DNA of 64,000 nucleotides. Origin: Campylobacter magnus. Lineage in GTDB: Bacteria; Campylobacterota; Campylobacteria; Campylobacterales; Campylobacteraceae. The position numbers were made by a program, and so were the translations under genes. Positions within the stretch are counted from its first letter, which is position 1; each line of letters opens with the position of its first letter. This document shows positions 1-6,914 of this stretch, one piece after another. Where the stretch lies: contig NZ_JAQSLK010000002.1 in the NCBI RefSeq assembly GCF_028649595.1, positions 124,001-188,000 on the forward strand. The letters run 5' to 3'. The notes beneath the pieces are model-generated. The model worked only from the letters and a program-made list of their open reading frames with translations, ran no database searches and was not told the DNA's origin.

Positions 1-1
1 A

Positions 2-223
2 TCTCAAAAAACATTTGAAAAAGCAAGCAATGCCAAAAAAGTAGGCAGAAAAGCAAAAAATGAGAGCGAGAAGTCATCAGCAAGAGTGCTTTTGTATTTT
101 ACGCCTGCTGAGTTTGGAATTTTAGAGCAAATCGGTGCTGAAAAATTTATGGGAATGTCAGCGCAAGCGGTAGCTAAACAGCTAGTTTTAAGCTATATAA
201 AAAGTTACAATAAAGCAGATTAA
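2..223 (+). CDS. 3' end of an uncharacterised small protein (partial)
   Basis: An open frame runs from the window edge to a TAA at 221-223, giving 73 residues and no start codon. It begins lysine- and serine-rich, then has a compact segment with ARVLLYFTPAEFGILEQIG and ends LVLSYIKSYNKAD. This basic, short-helix layout is reminiscent of plasmid mobilisation or ribbon-helix-helix accessory proteins, but I do not recognise the family. It is the only plus-strand gene left of the minus-strand toxin block. The C-terminus does not carry the Glu-Arg ending found elsewhere in the element. Confidence 0.55.
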   Translation, partial: SQKTFEKASNAKKVGRKAKNESEKSSARVLLYFTPAEFGILEQIGAEKFMGMSAQAVAKQLVLSYIKSYNKAD

Positions 224-256
224 AATTTGTAATTTTTGGCTAAATTGTAGTTAAAA

Positions 257-271
257 TAAACGAGCGTTAAT
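257..271 (+). repeat. Left inverted repeat / candidate serine-recombinase crossover site
   Basis: TAAACGAGCGTTAAT recurs as an exact inverted copy at 3792-3806. The core is AACG-AG-CGTT: matching arms around a 2-bp non-palindromic centre at 263-264. Wider half-sites GTTAAAATAAACG and (reverse complement of the right side) GATAAAATTAACG agree at 11 of 13 positions, so this copy reads as a 28-bp imperfect palindrome. That is the known architecture of crossover sites used by small serine recombinases, and one is encoded at 306-923. Read as codons, the plus strand also ends Asn-Glu-Arg-stop here. Confidence 0.5.
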
Positions 272-305
272 TTTATCAAATTAAAACAAAAAGTTAGCTT
301 AATTT

Positions 306-923
306 TTATTTTTTTGTCAATTTTCTATCTCTACAAAACCAAGCTAAGCTGGCATAAGTTTTTTTGGACTTTTTGTAGAGTTTTTCATAAATCGCTCTTA
401 TTGTTAAGCCCTGAGATAAAAGCTCCTTGATTTTCTGCTTATCTTTATCAAAGCTAGATAATCGAAGCCCTTTTGGGCGACCTAGAATTTTACCAGCAGC
501 ACGAGCTTTTTCTAGCCCTGATTTTGTTCGCAGGCTAATAAACTCACGCTCACTCTCGGCAAAATACGAATATATTGCCACTAAAAGTTTTGATATAGCA
601 CCTCCTTCATTGAAATTTGAAAGCTCTCTTTGGCGTAAAAAAAGCAGCTTTACACCTTTTTTGTTTAGCTCATTTATAAGCTCGATCACTTCAAACATAC
701 TACGGCCAAGCCTAGATAACTCGCAAGTAATTAGCAAATCATCTTTTTTTAGTTTTCTAAGCTCTGGAATTTTTCTCTTTTTTTCAGTCTTTCTAGTGGA
801 AATTTCAACTTCTAGTATTTTGTCAAGTTTAATATTTTTTTCTGCGCAATATTGCTCTATTTCTAGTCTTTGAGAAGCTTTGTCTTGTTTGTCAGTAGAA
901 ACACGGATATAGGCTATATTCAT
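306..923 (-). CDS. Small serine recombinase (resolvase/invertase family)
   Basis: This 205-residue protein cuts and rejoins DNA at paired sites through a serine-linked intermediate. It opens with YIRVST, placing the nucleophile at Ser9, and has the conserved SRLGRS block at 70-75 with its active-site arginines. The E-helix region follows (FAESEREFISLRTKSGLEKA) and then GRPKG leading into a C-terminal helix-turn-helix with spacing typical of Hin/Pin/Tn3-resolvase proteins. The length is normal for the family. Its ATG overlaps the stop of the upstream toxin gene, so the two are translationally coupled. It sits inside inverted copies of a site-like sequence, which suggests inversion or cassette exchange here. 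Resolvase and invertase activities cannot be told apart from the sequence alone. Confidence 0.93.
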   Translation of the reverse strand: MNIAYIRVSTDKQDKASQRLEIEQYCAEKNIKLDKILEVEISTRKTEKKRKIPELRKLKKDDLLITCELSRLGRSMFEVIELINELNKKGVKLLFLRQRELSNFNEGGAISKLLVAIYSYFAESEREFISLRTKSGLEKARAAGKILGRPKGLRLSSFDKDKQKIKELLSQGLTIRAIYEKLYKKSKKTYASLAWFCRDRKLTKK

Positions 924-932
924 TAACGCTCT
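918..932 (-). repeat. Internal copy of the crossover-like site, encoding the toxin's Glu-Arg end
   Basis: ATTCATTAACGCTCT (plus strand) is identical to 1738-1752. It shares the TTAACG-CT half and central dinucleotide with the terminal repeats, although the other arm is degenerate. On the minus strand it encodes Glu-Arg-stop of the gene at 923-1381 and the ATG AAT start of the recombinase. Confidence 0.45.
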
Positions 933-1381
933 TTACCTGTCTTTCTAGCCGAATTTTCTGGTGTTCTATTTGTTTTAAATTGTTCTATTGCTTTTAGTTG
1001 CAATTCTCTACGCTGAGCTTCAATAATTTTATTAGCGTCAACTTTTTCAACAGTATTAACCAAAAATGCTTTTTCCTTTTTAGTCAATCTATCTAAATCC
1101 CCATCTTCAAAATATGTCAAATTTTTAAGTAGATTAATGCTAGGAAAATCTCTGCCAAAAAAGTTAGGAAATTTTATTATAGCTTCGCTTAAGCGTTCAA
1201 CTTCATTTCCTTGCTTTAAAATTGTATAAATATCAATATAGTCTTTATATTCGCTTCTATCGCAAGTTGCTTTTAGTTTTGTGATTAATAAAGAATTTAA
1301 ATCAGCAAGTTTTAATATTCCGTCATCCGTATCTATTATTTCTTGTTGTCCTTTTGGTAATATTTCTTTAAATAGCTTCAT
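923..1381 (-). CDS. AbiEii-like toxin remnant lacking the nucleotidyltransferase domain, with Glu-Arg tail
   Basis: The central part (roughly residues 18-58, with DGILKLADL, KLKATCDRSEYKDYIDIY and ILKQG) matches the C-terminal half of AbiEii/AbiGii-type nucleotidyltransferase toxins. The GG(S/T)AL and DID catalytic segments that should precede it are missing: residues 1-15 (MKLFKEILPKGQQEI) run straight into that half. An internal deletion fusing the start to the C-terminal half is likely. The last 30 residues are a hydrophilic extension ending KTGKER. It overlaps its upstream partner by 14 nt. The frame is intact and has a ribosome-binding sequence, so the product may still be made, but the usual transferase activity is not expected. 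Confidence 0.7.
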   Translation of the reverse strand: MKLFKEILPKGQQEIIDTDDGILKLADLNSLLITKLKATCDRSEYKDYIDIYTILKQGNEVERLSEAIIKFPNFFGRDFPSINLLKNLTYFEDGDLDRLTKKEKAFLVNTVEKVDANKIIEAQRRELQLKAIEQFKTNRTPENSARKTGKER

Positions 1382-1688
1382 TGTCTATACATTTCCTCTT
1401 TTTTAATTTTGGTATTATTGTATCTGAGCCATAAAGCCTATAATGCCAAAAATGCCAATTTCTAGCATCAAACCAGCCAGGCTGTGCTTGTTTTAGAGCC
1501 TCTTTTAAAAGCTCTTTATCAAGGCTTATTACCTTAATAAAATCTTCTACACTATTTGCTAAACACATAGCAGAAGCAATAAGGCGCAAGGTGTTGTGAT
1601 TGATAGCATACTCGCTATCTTGCCACCAAATATATTTAGATAAGTCTTTTAGTGTTTCTCTATCCTTATTGCTAACACTAATAATCAT
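1368..1688 (-). CDS. Antitoxin-type partner of the AbiEii-like gene
   Basis: A 106-residue protein with the signature YIWWQDSEYA... RLIASAMCLANSVEDF... GWFDARNWHFWHYRL. This pattern occurs in short proteins encoded just upstream of AbiEii-type nucleotidyltransferases in many bacteria, where they are thought to neutralise the toxin. It overlaps the next gene by 14 nt, as expected of a translationally coupled toxin-antitoxin pair. Its ribosome-binding sequence (AAAGGAC) lies inside a fossil of the fic 3' end. It ends CIDNEAI and has no Glu-Arg tail, unlike its partner. Neutralising activity is inferred. Confidence 0.65.
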   Translation of the reverse strand: MIISVSNKDRETLKDLSKYIWWQDSEYAINHNTLRLIASAMCLANSVEDFIKVISLDKELLKEALKQAQPGWFDARNWHFWHYRLYGSDTIIPKLKKRKCIDNEAI

Positions 1689-1719
1689 TTAAGTCCTTTT
1701 TTTAAAATTTCATACAAAG
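1689..1719. repeat. 31-bp copy of the fic 3' end
   Basis: These 31 bases are identical to 2618-2648, the last codons of fic (LYEILKKGL). Here they lie between vapD and the antitoxin gene and supply the latter's ribosome-binding sequence. The vapX-vapD unit therefore appears to have been inserted into, or duplicated across, the end of fic. Confidence 0.85.
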
Positions 1720-1737
1720 TTGGTATGATGCAAGCAA

Positions 1738-1752
1738 ATTCATTAACGCTCT
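1738..1752 (-). repeat. Internal copy of the crossover-like site at the end of vapD
   Basis: The sequence is identical to 918-932. Homology extends several bases into both tails: on the minus strand ACAGATAGAGAGCGTTAATG here versus ACAGGTAAAGAGCGTTAATG there. It encodes Arg-Glu-Arg-stop of VapD and is followed by ATGAAT, the same bases that start the recombinase gene, although no recombinase follows here. Confidence 0.45.
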
Positions 1753-2207
1753 CTATCTGTGCTTTTATCTTGGGTTTTTGATTTTTTTGGGTTGTGTCTT
1801 TGCAATGCTTCTAATTGCTTTTGTCTGCGAGATTCTTGCGTTTTTCTTACTAATTCATCGTATTTTTCTTTGTTTTGATCTCTTTGCGCAAATTTTGATA
1901 AATCATCTACTTTTGGATTTAGCGAGTTACTTTTTCTTATTCTTTTAACTGCAAATGTAAACCAATCTATTTCCTCTCTTGCTAATTTTACAACTTGTCT
2001 AGCTTTAAAATCGCTTATGGGTGTATTCGATATATAGCAAGAACCTTGGTCGTGCTCTGAAAAATTATGTTTTTTTAAAAAATTACCTAGCTCGCTATAA
2101 GCATTCGTATAAACGCCTCTATAATAAATATCTTTCAACATATTTGTATCTAAATCAAAATTTAAAATTTTATAATATTTTACATTATCCACATTAGCTC
2201 CAAACAC
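1743..2207 (-). CDS. vapD: VapD-family ribonuclease toxin with C-terminal Glu-Arg tail
   Basis: The first 100 residues carry the VapD pattern: a strand with NFDLDTNML, an AYSEL helix, the QGSCYIS segment around residue 55, then REEIDWFTFAVKRIR. VapD proteins have a Cas2-like ferredoxin fold and act as ribonuclease toxins in Haemophilus and Helicobacter. The usual length is about 95 residues; this one has 154. The additional part is a hydrophilic extension rich in Lys, Gln, Asn and Glu ending STDRER. It is coupled to its upstream partner by a 14-nt overlap. The extension resembles the tails of other proteins of this element and may serve export through the conjugation machine. Confidence 0.82.
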   Translation of the reverse strand: MFGANVDNVKYYKILNFDLDTNMLKDIYYRGVYTNAYSELGNFLKKHNFSEHDQGSCYISNTPISDFKARQVVKLAREEIDWFTFAVKRIRKSNSLNPKVDDLSKFAQRDQNKEKYDELVRKTQESRRQKQLEALQRHNPKKSKTQDKSTDRER

Positions 2208-2505
2208 CTACATTTTCAATCTTTGCGCAATATTTAATATCTTCTATTGAGCCATCATCATAAAACTCTATCCAGCTTTTTGTGCTTTTTGTAAACCAAG
2301 ACATTTCAAGCAAATTATCAAACACAAATATAGCCATATCGGATTCATCATCATTTTGACCTTTTGTATGATATTCTCCGTTTTTAATTTTAATTAAGTT
2401 ATTTTGTCTAGCGATTTCATTGATGAATTCCCACATCTGCTCCACGCTCATACCGCTTAATTTGCTTGCTTTTTGCTCATCTAGCTCAAATCTTGTTCCA
2501 CGCAT
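2194..2505 (-). CDS. VapX-like antitoxin candidate upstream of vapD
   Basis: A 103-residue protein starting MRGTRFELDEQKASKLSGMS, with an N-terminal helical part and a more acidic, aromatic C-terminal half (LEMSWFTKSTKSWIEFYDDG). It ends VGVWS with no tail. I recognise no domain with certainty. The position directly upstream of vapD, with a 14-nt overlap, matches the vapX-vapD arrangement known in Haemophilus, so an antitoxin role is the best inference. The overlap equals that of the neighbouring AbiEii pair, suggesting both units are built to the same plan. Confidence 0.55.
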   Translation of the reverse strand: MRGTRFELDEQKASKLSGMSVEQMWEFINEIARQNNLIKIKNGEYHTKGQNDDESDMAIFVFDNLLEMSWFTKSTKSWIEFYDDGSIEDIKYCAKIENVGVWS

Positions 2506-2520
2506 TTTTATCCTTTTATA

Positions 2521-2607
2521 TTTTGTTTTTTTTATTAGTCGTGTTAAAAAAAGGTCAAAATTTTAACATATTATTAAAATGTGTTAAAAAAAATACACTT
2601 TTCAGTT
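2521..2607. promoter_or_regulatory. Control region of the vapX-vapD unit
   Basis: Two copies of GTGTTAAAAAAA (2541-2552 and 2581-2592) flank a segment with TTAACAT...ATGTGTTAA inverted symmetry. Repeated operator-like sequences between fic and a toxin-antitoxin unit suggest autoregulation by the antitoxin. No clear -10 element could be fixed. Confidence 0.4.
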
Positions 2608-3684
2608 TCATTTTATATTAAGTCCTTTTTTTAAAATTTCATACAAAGAAAGATTAACAAAATAACTATATTTACCTAATTTTACGCATTTAAAAATGCC
2701 TAAATCTTGGGCAATTTTTAAATATTTTGCTGCGGTTTGTCTGGTAATTTTAAGGCTATTCTCAACACTTCCTATTTTGGTATATGGATATGAAAAAAGT
2801 AACTCTATAAAATCTTTGCTATAAATTTTGGGCTCTTTTTCTTGTAAAAGATTTCCAAATTTTTGCATAGCTTGGTCAATTGATTTTATCATATCCACTG
2901 ATGCGGCAGCAGTTTGTTCTATGCCTTTTAGAATATATTCTATCCACTCATTCCAAGTTGATTTTTCGCTTACAGATCGCAAAAGCCTATAATACTCGGC
3001 TTTATTTTTAATGATATACGCACTTAGATATAAGATAGGCAAATCTAAAAGTTCTTTATAAACCAAATACAAAACATTTATTATGCGGCCAGTTCTACCG
3101 TTGCCATCGTAAAATGGATGAATAGTTTCAAACTGATAGTGAATTATTGCCAATTTTATAAGCGGATCTATGTCATCTAAATCATCGTTTATATATTTCT
3201 CCAAATTTGTCATTAAACGAATTATGTCTCTACTATTTTGCGGAGGGATATGTTTTATTTCTCCAGTTGATGGATTTTTTAGCATAGTGCCACTTTGAGT
3301 GCGAAAGCCAGCGCAATTTCTTTCTAATAGTTTTTGTATTTCCAAAATATGCTTATTAAGCAAAAGATTGTCTTTTTTTATAAGTGAATATCCTTTTTTT
3401 AGCGCTACTTCGTATCTTAAAACTTCTTTTGTGCTTTGTGTGATTTTACTTTCATCTATCTGTGCTGCAAATAACTCATCGTGAGTAGTAATGATGTTTT
3501 CTATTTCGCTTGAATCTTTGGCTTCTTGTAATACAAGTAAATTTATTAAAATATCTTGATTTGGAATAGTTTTAATAAAACCATTTAGTTCACCAAGCCT
3601 GCGAGAAGCTAAATTTAATGCCTTATAAATTTTTGGCGTTAATTCTAGCTCTACAGGCAGTTCTTTTGGTATAAATTCTTTCAT
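2608..3684 (-). CDS. Fic-domain AMP-transferase, self-inhibited class II type
   Basis: Fic enzymes transfer AMP or other phosphate-containing groups to target proteins. The catalytic motif HPFYDGNGRTGR is complete at residues 189-200. An N-terminal inhibitory helix motif, SSEIEN, lies at 58-63, so the enzyme should be autoinhibited by the Glu in that motif. A winged-helix DNA-binding segment is visible near the C-terminus (SLKITRQTAAKYLKIAQDLGIF split over about 310-335). The 358-residue length fits the chromosomal Fic_N/Fic/wHTH architecture rather than a dedicated effector. It ends GLNIK and lacks the Glu-Arg tail. Fic genes beside virB operons are known in C. fetus subsp. venerealis, so the context is familiar. 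Confidence 0.92.
   Translation of the reverse strand: MKEFIPKELPVELELTPKIYKALNLASRRLGELNGFIKTIPNQDILINLLVLQEAKDSSEIENIITTHDELFAAQIDESKITQSTKEVLRYEVALKKGYSLIKKDNLLLNKHILEIQKLLERNCAGFRTQSGTMLKNPSTGEIKHIPPQNSRDIIRLMTNLEKYINDDLDDIDPLIKLAIIHYQFETIHPFYDGNGRTGRIINVLYLVYKELLDLPILYLSAYIIKNKAEYYRLLRSVSEKSTWNEWIEYILKGIEQTAAASVDMIKSIDQAMQKFGNLLQEKEPKIYSKDFIELLFSYPYTKIGSVENSLKITRQTAAKYLKIAQDLGIFKCVKLGKYSYFVNLSLYEILKKGLNIK
2618..2648. repeat. 31-bp 3' end of fic, duplicated at 1689-1719
   Basis: This is the parental copy, inside the intact fic reading frame. Everything between the two copies (1720-2617) is the vapX-vapD unit with its control region. Confidence 0.85.
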
Positions 3685-3720
3685 TTTTACATCATCTTTT
3701 TTGTAATCAAAATTTTGTTT

Positions 3721-3748
3721 ATTTGGATAAAAATAATTTTATCCAAAT
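3721..3748. promoter_or_regulatory. Perfect 12-bp inverted repeat (operator candidate) between fic and virB2
   Basis: ATTTGGATAAAA and TTTTATCCAAAT are separated by 4 bp in the divergent intergenic region. A second short inverted repeat (CTAGT, 6 bp, ACTAG) lies at 3759-3774. The location suits a repressor that controls fic, the virB operon, or both. There is no T-tract, so a terminator is unlikely. Confidence 0.5.
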
Positions 3749-3791
3749 ATTGAAATATCTAGTATTCTAACTAGTTTTCCCTTAGAAAAGT

Positions 3792-3806
3792 ATTAACGCT
3801 CGTTTA
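3792..3806 (-). repeat. Right inverted repeat / candidate crossover site
   Basis: This is an exact inverted copy of 257-271, with centre CT at 3799-3800. It sits 26 bp before the virB2 start, so inversion of the intervening 3.5 kb would re-orient the toxin block relative to the secretion operon. The outer half-site symmetry is weaker than in the left copy. Confidence 0.5.
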
Positions 3807-3831
3807 AATTCAAACTAAGGAGAAACGAAAA

Positions 3832-4116
3832 ATGAAAAAGAAAAACCTTTCTTTTTTGGTGTATTTAACACCTTTTATTCTTACGAATGTGGCGTTAGCT
3901 GCTGGCGGTGGTGGTATTGATAAGGTTAATGACTTTATGCAAAACCTCTCAACTGCATTATACGGTATTGGTGCTGTTGTGCTAACTATAGCATTTATGT
4001 GGGCAGGCTTTAAAGTTATGTTTCAAGGTCAAACGCTTAGAGAAGTCGCACCAGTATTTATTGGTGGTGTAATTGTTGGTTCAGCATCTGCAATAGCAGC
4101 TTATATAATCTCTTAA
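3832..4116 (+). CDS. virB2: VirB2-type pilin (TrbC/VirB2 family)
   Basis: This 94-residue precursor is the major subunit of the conjugative pilus. A signal peptide (KKKN followed by a hydrophobic run to ALA at about residue 23) leads to AGGGGIDKVND, and two membrane helices follow, separated by KVMFQGQTLRE. Size and layout are typical of VirB2. A strong AAGGAG lies 9 bp before the ATG. It is the first gene of the secretion operon and is followed after 20 bp by the VirB3/B4 fusion. Confidence 0.9.
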   Translation: MKKKNLSFLVYLTPFILTNVALAAGGGGIDKVNDFMQNLSTALYGIGAVVLTIAFMWAGFKVMFQGQTLREVAPVFIGGVIVGSASAIAAYIIS

Positions 4117-4136
4117 AAGAGAACAAGTAGGCTATT

Positions 4137-6914
4137 ATGAAAGCGCAACCTTTGTTTAAAGGTTTGACACGCCCAGCGATGATATTTGGAGTTCCTATTG
4201 CTCCATTTATTATCGCAATGGGTAGCGTCTTACTGATTTGTTTTTATACTCAATACATCTTTTTAAGCATTCTTTGCCTGCCACTATATTTCGTGCTTAA
4301 AGAAATGACTAAAAAAGATAGTTTTATTTTTAGATTGGTATTTTTAAAAATGAGATTTTTCACTAACCCTTTTTCAAAAAAATTCCATAAGGGGCAAGCA
4401 TATTCTGCGCAGTCTTATGGTAGTTTTTCAAAAAATACATTGAATAATGTAGAATATCCTAAATTATCTGTTGCCAACTTAAACGCTGAACCAAATTTTG
4501 AAAAACTTATTCCATTTAGCACAACAATAGCTGATGGTGTAGTGCTTACTAAAGAACATTTGCTTGTTTCTACTTTTGAGCTAGATGGAATAAGTTTTGA
4601 GTGTGAAAGTGATGATGAGCTGGATGCTAAAAATGATTTGCTTAATATGTTTTGTAAAGCTTTTGCAAATGAGCCAGTAAGTTTTTACTTTCATAATGCA
4701 AGACACAAAGTAGCCCAAAAGCTTCACGGCAATTTTGACAATGAATATTTAAAAGAAATTGATGAAAAGTATTATGATGGTTTTAATGGTGTAACATTAT
4801 TTAAAAATAGTCTTTTCATAACTATGATTTATGCTCCGATTGGAAGATTAGAGAAAAAAGTTTTTAGCAAAAATTCTATTGCGAAAAAAGAGCAACTTTT
4901 TAAAAAGTTTCTTAAAAAACATAATGAATATTTATTAAGGCTTGAAAGCAATTTAAGTGCTTTTAATCCTAGACTTTTAGGCAATTATGAAAAAGATGGA
5001 AATCTTTATAGCAAACAGCTAGAATTCTATAATTTTATATTGGGCGGCAAGTTTTTGCCAGTAAGAATTCTGCCAGCACAAATTTCGCAATATCTTACAG
5101 GAGGTGTTAATCACATCTATTTTTCACAAGATACTGGTCAGATTAGCTATAACAATGATGAGGAAAACAAATTTTTCCGTATCATTGAAATAAAAGATTA
5201 TACTAATGCTACTTACGCAGGAATTCTAGATGCTCTAATGTATATGAATTGCGAATATACATTAACACAAAGCTATGAGCCTTTTCCACTAATAGAAGCA
5301 AAAGCAGCTCTTAACAAACAAAGAAAGCAGTTAATCGCTAGCGAAGATGACGCTGTTTCTCAAGTAGAGGAGCTAGATTTTGCGCTTGATAGTTTGGCTA
5401 GTGGTGATATTGGTTTTGGAAAATATCATTTTAGCTTAACTATCTTTGGGGATACATTTGAACAATGCAGAAAAAATACAAATGAGGCTATAACTTATTT
5501 AAATGAAATTGGTTTGATGGTAGCTACTGCTTCTATAGCTTTACCAGCTGCTTATTTTTCTAGTATTCCTTGCAACTTTACAATTAGACCAAGAATAAAC
5601 CTAGTTTCAAGTTACAATTTTAGCTCACTTATTGGATTACATAATTTCTATGCTGGCAAAGCTAATAATAATTGCTGGGGTGAAGCAGTTTGTATTTTAA
5701 AAACTCCAAATAAATCAGCTTATGCACTTAATTTTCATCAATCAAATAGAAATAAGAACGATTTTGGTGAGCTATTTTTGGCTAATACTTTGATTTTGGG
5801 TCAAAGTGGCGGTGGTAAAACTGTTTTTATGAACTTCACTTTTGACCAAATGCAAAAATATGCTGATCCTGCTACTTTTCCAGAAGGAACACCTGATGAT
5901 AAGAAAAAAATGATTTCATTTTATCTTGACAAAGATTTTGGTGCTAAAGGAAATATTTTAGCGGCTGGTGGTAGATATATTGAGATTAAAAATGGTGTGC
6001 CTACTAATTTTAATCCGTTTTGGGTAGAAAATACGCCTGAAAATTTGCGTCAGCTAAAAGCCTTGATGGCTATGCTAGTTACTAGAAAAGATGAGAAACT
6101 AAACGCCAAAGAAGAGAAGCAATTAGGTGAAGCAGTAGAGTTTATTATGCGTGAGTTTGAAATGCACGAACGCAAATTTCCTATTTCGCTTATGCTTGAA
6201 AACTTAACAGAGGATGTTAATGATACAAATTCTTTAAAAGCAAGATTAAGTGCATTTAAAAAAGGAAAACAATTTGGCTGGGTGTTTGACAATGAAATTG
6301 ATTGCCTAGACTTCCCTGATGATATTCGTATTTATGGTATAGATGGAACTGAATTCCTAGATGATAAGGATGTTAATGGAATTCTTAGCTATTACATTTT
6401 ATGGCGTGTAATGAATTGCGCTGATGGACGCAGATTTGTTTGCGATATTGATGAGGCGTGGAAGTGGCTTGAAAATGAAGTAGTTGCAGAAGAAGTCAAA
6501 AACAAGTTTAAAACAATTCGTAAGCAAAATGGTTTTCTAAGGCTTGCTACACAAAGTGTAGAAGACTTTTTGCGCTTGCCTATAGCAAAAACTTTAATTG
6601 AGCAAAGTTCTACAAAAATCTTTTTACCAAATCCATTGGCAAAAGAAGATGATTATGTAAAGGGTTTAAATCTTAGCAAAGAGGAATATGAAATCATCAA
6701 GGCGTTTATTCCTACAAATAGACAATTTTTAGTAAAACGACAAGATGAGAAAGTAATAGCAACACTAGATTTATCATCGGTTGGCAAAGAAAATTTGATG
6801 ATACTTAGCACTGGTGCTAGCTATATTGATACGATAGATAAGATTTTTTCACAAGAAGATAAAACGCTACACGAAAAAATTAAGGAGCTTAAAGATGTGT
6901 ATAAAAATGCTTAA
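4137..6914 (+). CDS. virB4: VirB3-VirB4 fusion ATPase
   Basis: VirB4 powers pilus assembly and substrate transfer at the inner membrane. The first 100 residues are VirB3-like: a short basic start (LFKGLTRPAMIFG) and two hydrophobic helices. The CagE/TrbE/VirB4 body follows. Walker A (GQSGGGKT) lies near residue 560 and the Walker B region (VCDIDEAWKW) near 770. The total of 925 residues exceeds a free-standing VirB4 by about one VirB3, as in other Campylobacter and Helicobacter systems. No separate virB3 is present. Confidence 0.95.
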   Translation: MKAQPLFKGLTRPAMIFGVPIAPFIIAMGSVLLICFYTQYIFLSILCLPLYFVLKEMTKKDSFIFRLVFLKMRFFTNPFSKKFHKGQAYSAQSYGSFSKNTLNNVEYPKLSVANLNAEPNFEKLIPFSTTIADGVVLTKEHLLVSTFELDGISFECESDDELDAKNDLLNMFCKAFANEPVSFYFHNARHKVAQKLHGNFDNEYLKEIDEKYYDGFNGVTLFKNSLFITMIYAPIGRLEKKVFSKNSIAKKEQLFKKFLKKHNEYLLRLESNLSAFNPRLLGNYEKDGNLYSKQLEFYNFILGGKFLPVRILPAQISQYLTGGVNHIYFSQDTGQISYNNDEENKFFRIIEIKDYTNATYAGILDALMYMNCEYTLTQSYEPFPLIEAKAALNKQRKQLIASEDDAVSQVEELDFALDSLASGDIGFGKYHFSLTIFGDTFEQCRKNTNEAITYLNEIGLMVATASIALPAAYFSSIPCNFTIRPRINLVSSYNFSSLIGLHNFYAGKANNNCWGEAVCILKTPNKSAYALNFHQSNRNKNDFGELFLANTLILGQSGGGKTVFMNFTFDQMQKYADPATFPEGTPDDKKKMISFYLDKDFGAKGNILAAGGRYIEIKNGVPTNFNPFWVENTPENLRQLKALMAMLVTRKDEKLNAKEEKQLGEAVEFIMREFEMHERKFPISLMLENLTEDVNDTNSLKARLSAFKKGKQFGWVFDNEIDCLDFPDDIRIYGIDGTEFLDDKDVNGILSYYILWRVMNCADGRRFVCDIDEAWKWLENEVVAEEVKNKFKTIRKQNGFLRLATQSVEDFLRLPIAKTLIEQSSTKIFLPNPLAKEDDYVKGLNLSKEEYEIIKAFIPTNRQFLVKRQDEKVIATLDLSSVGKENLMILSTGASYIDTIDKIFSQEDKTLHEKIKELKDVYKNA

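Noticed and set aside
427-873. 148-residue plus-strand frame opposite the serine recombinase
   Set aside because: Antisense shadow. The minus-strand frame has a full recombinase signature.
2608-3684. Fic protein as another member of the tailed cargo set
   Set aside because: It ends GLNIK after a DNA-binding domain, with no low-complexity extension or Glu-Arg end, and it has its own inhibitory motif.
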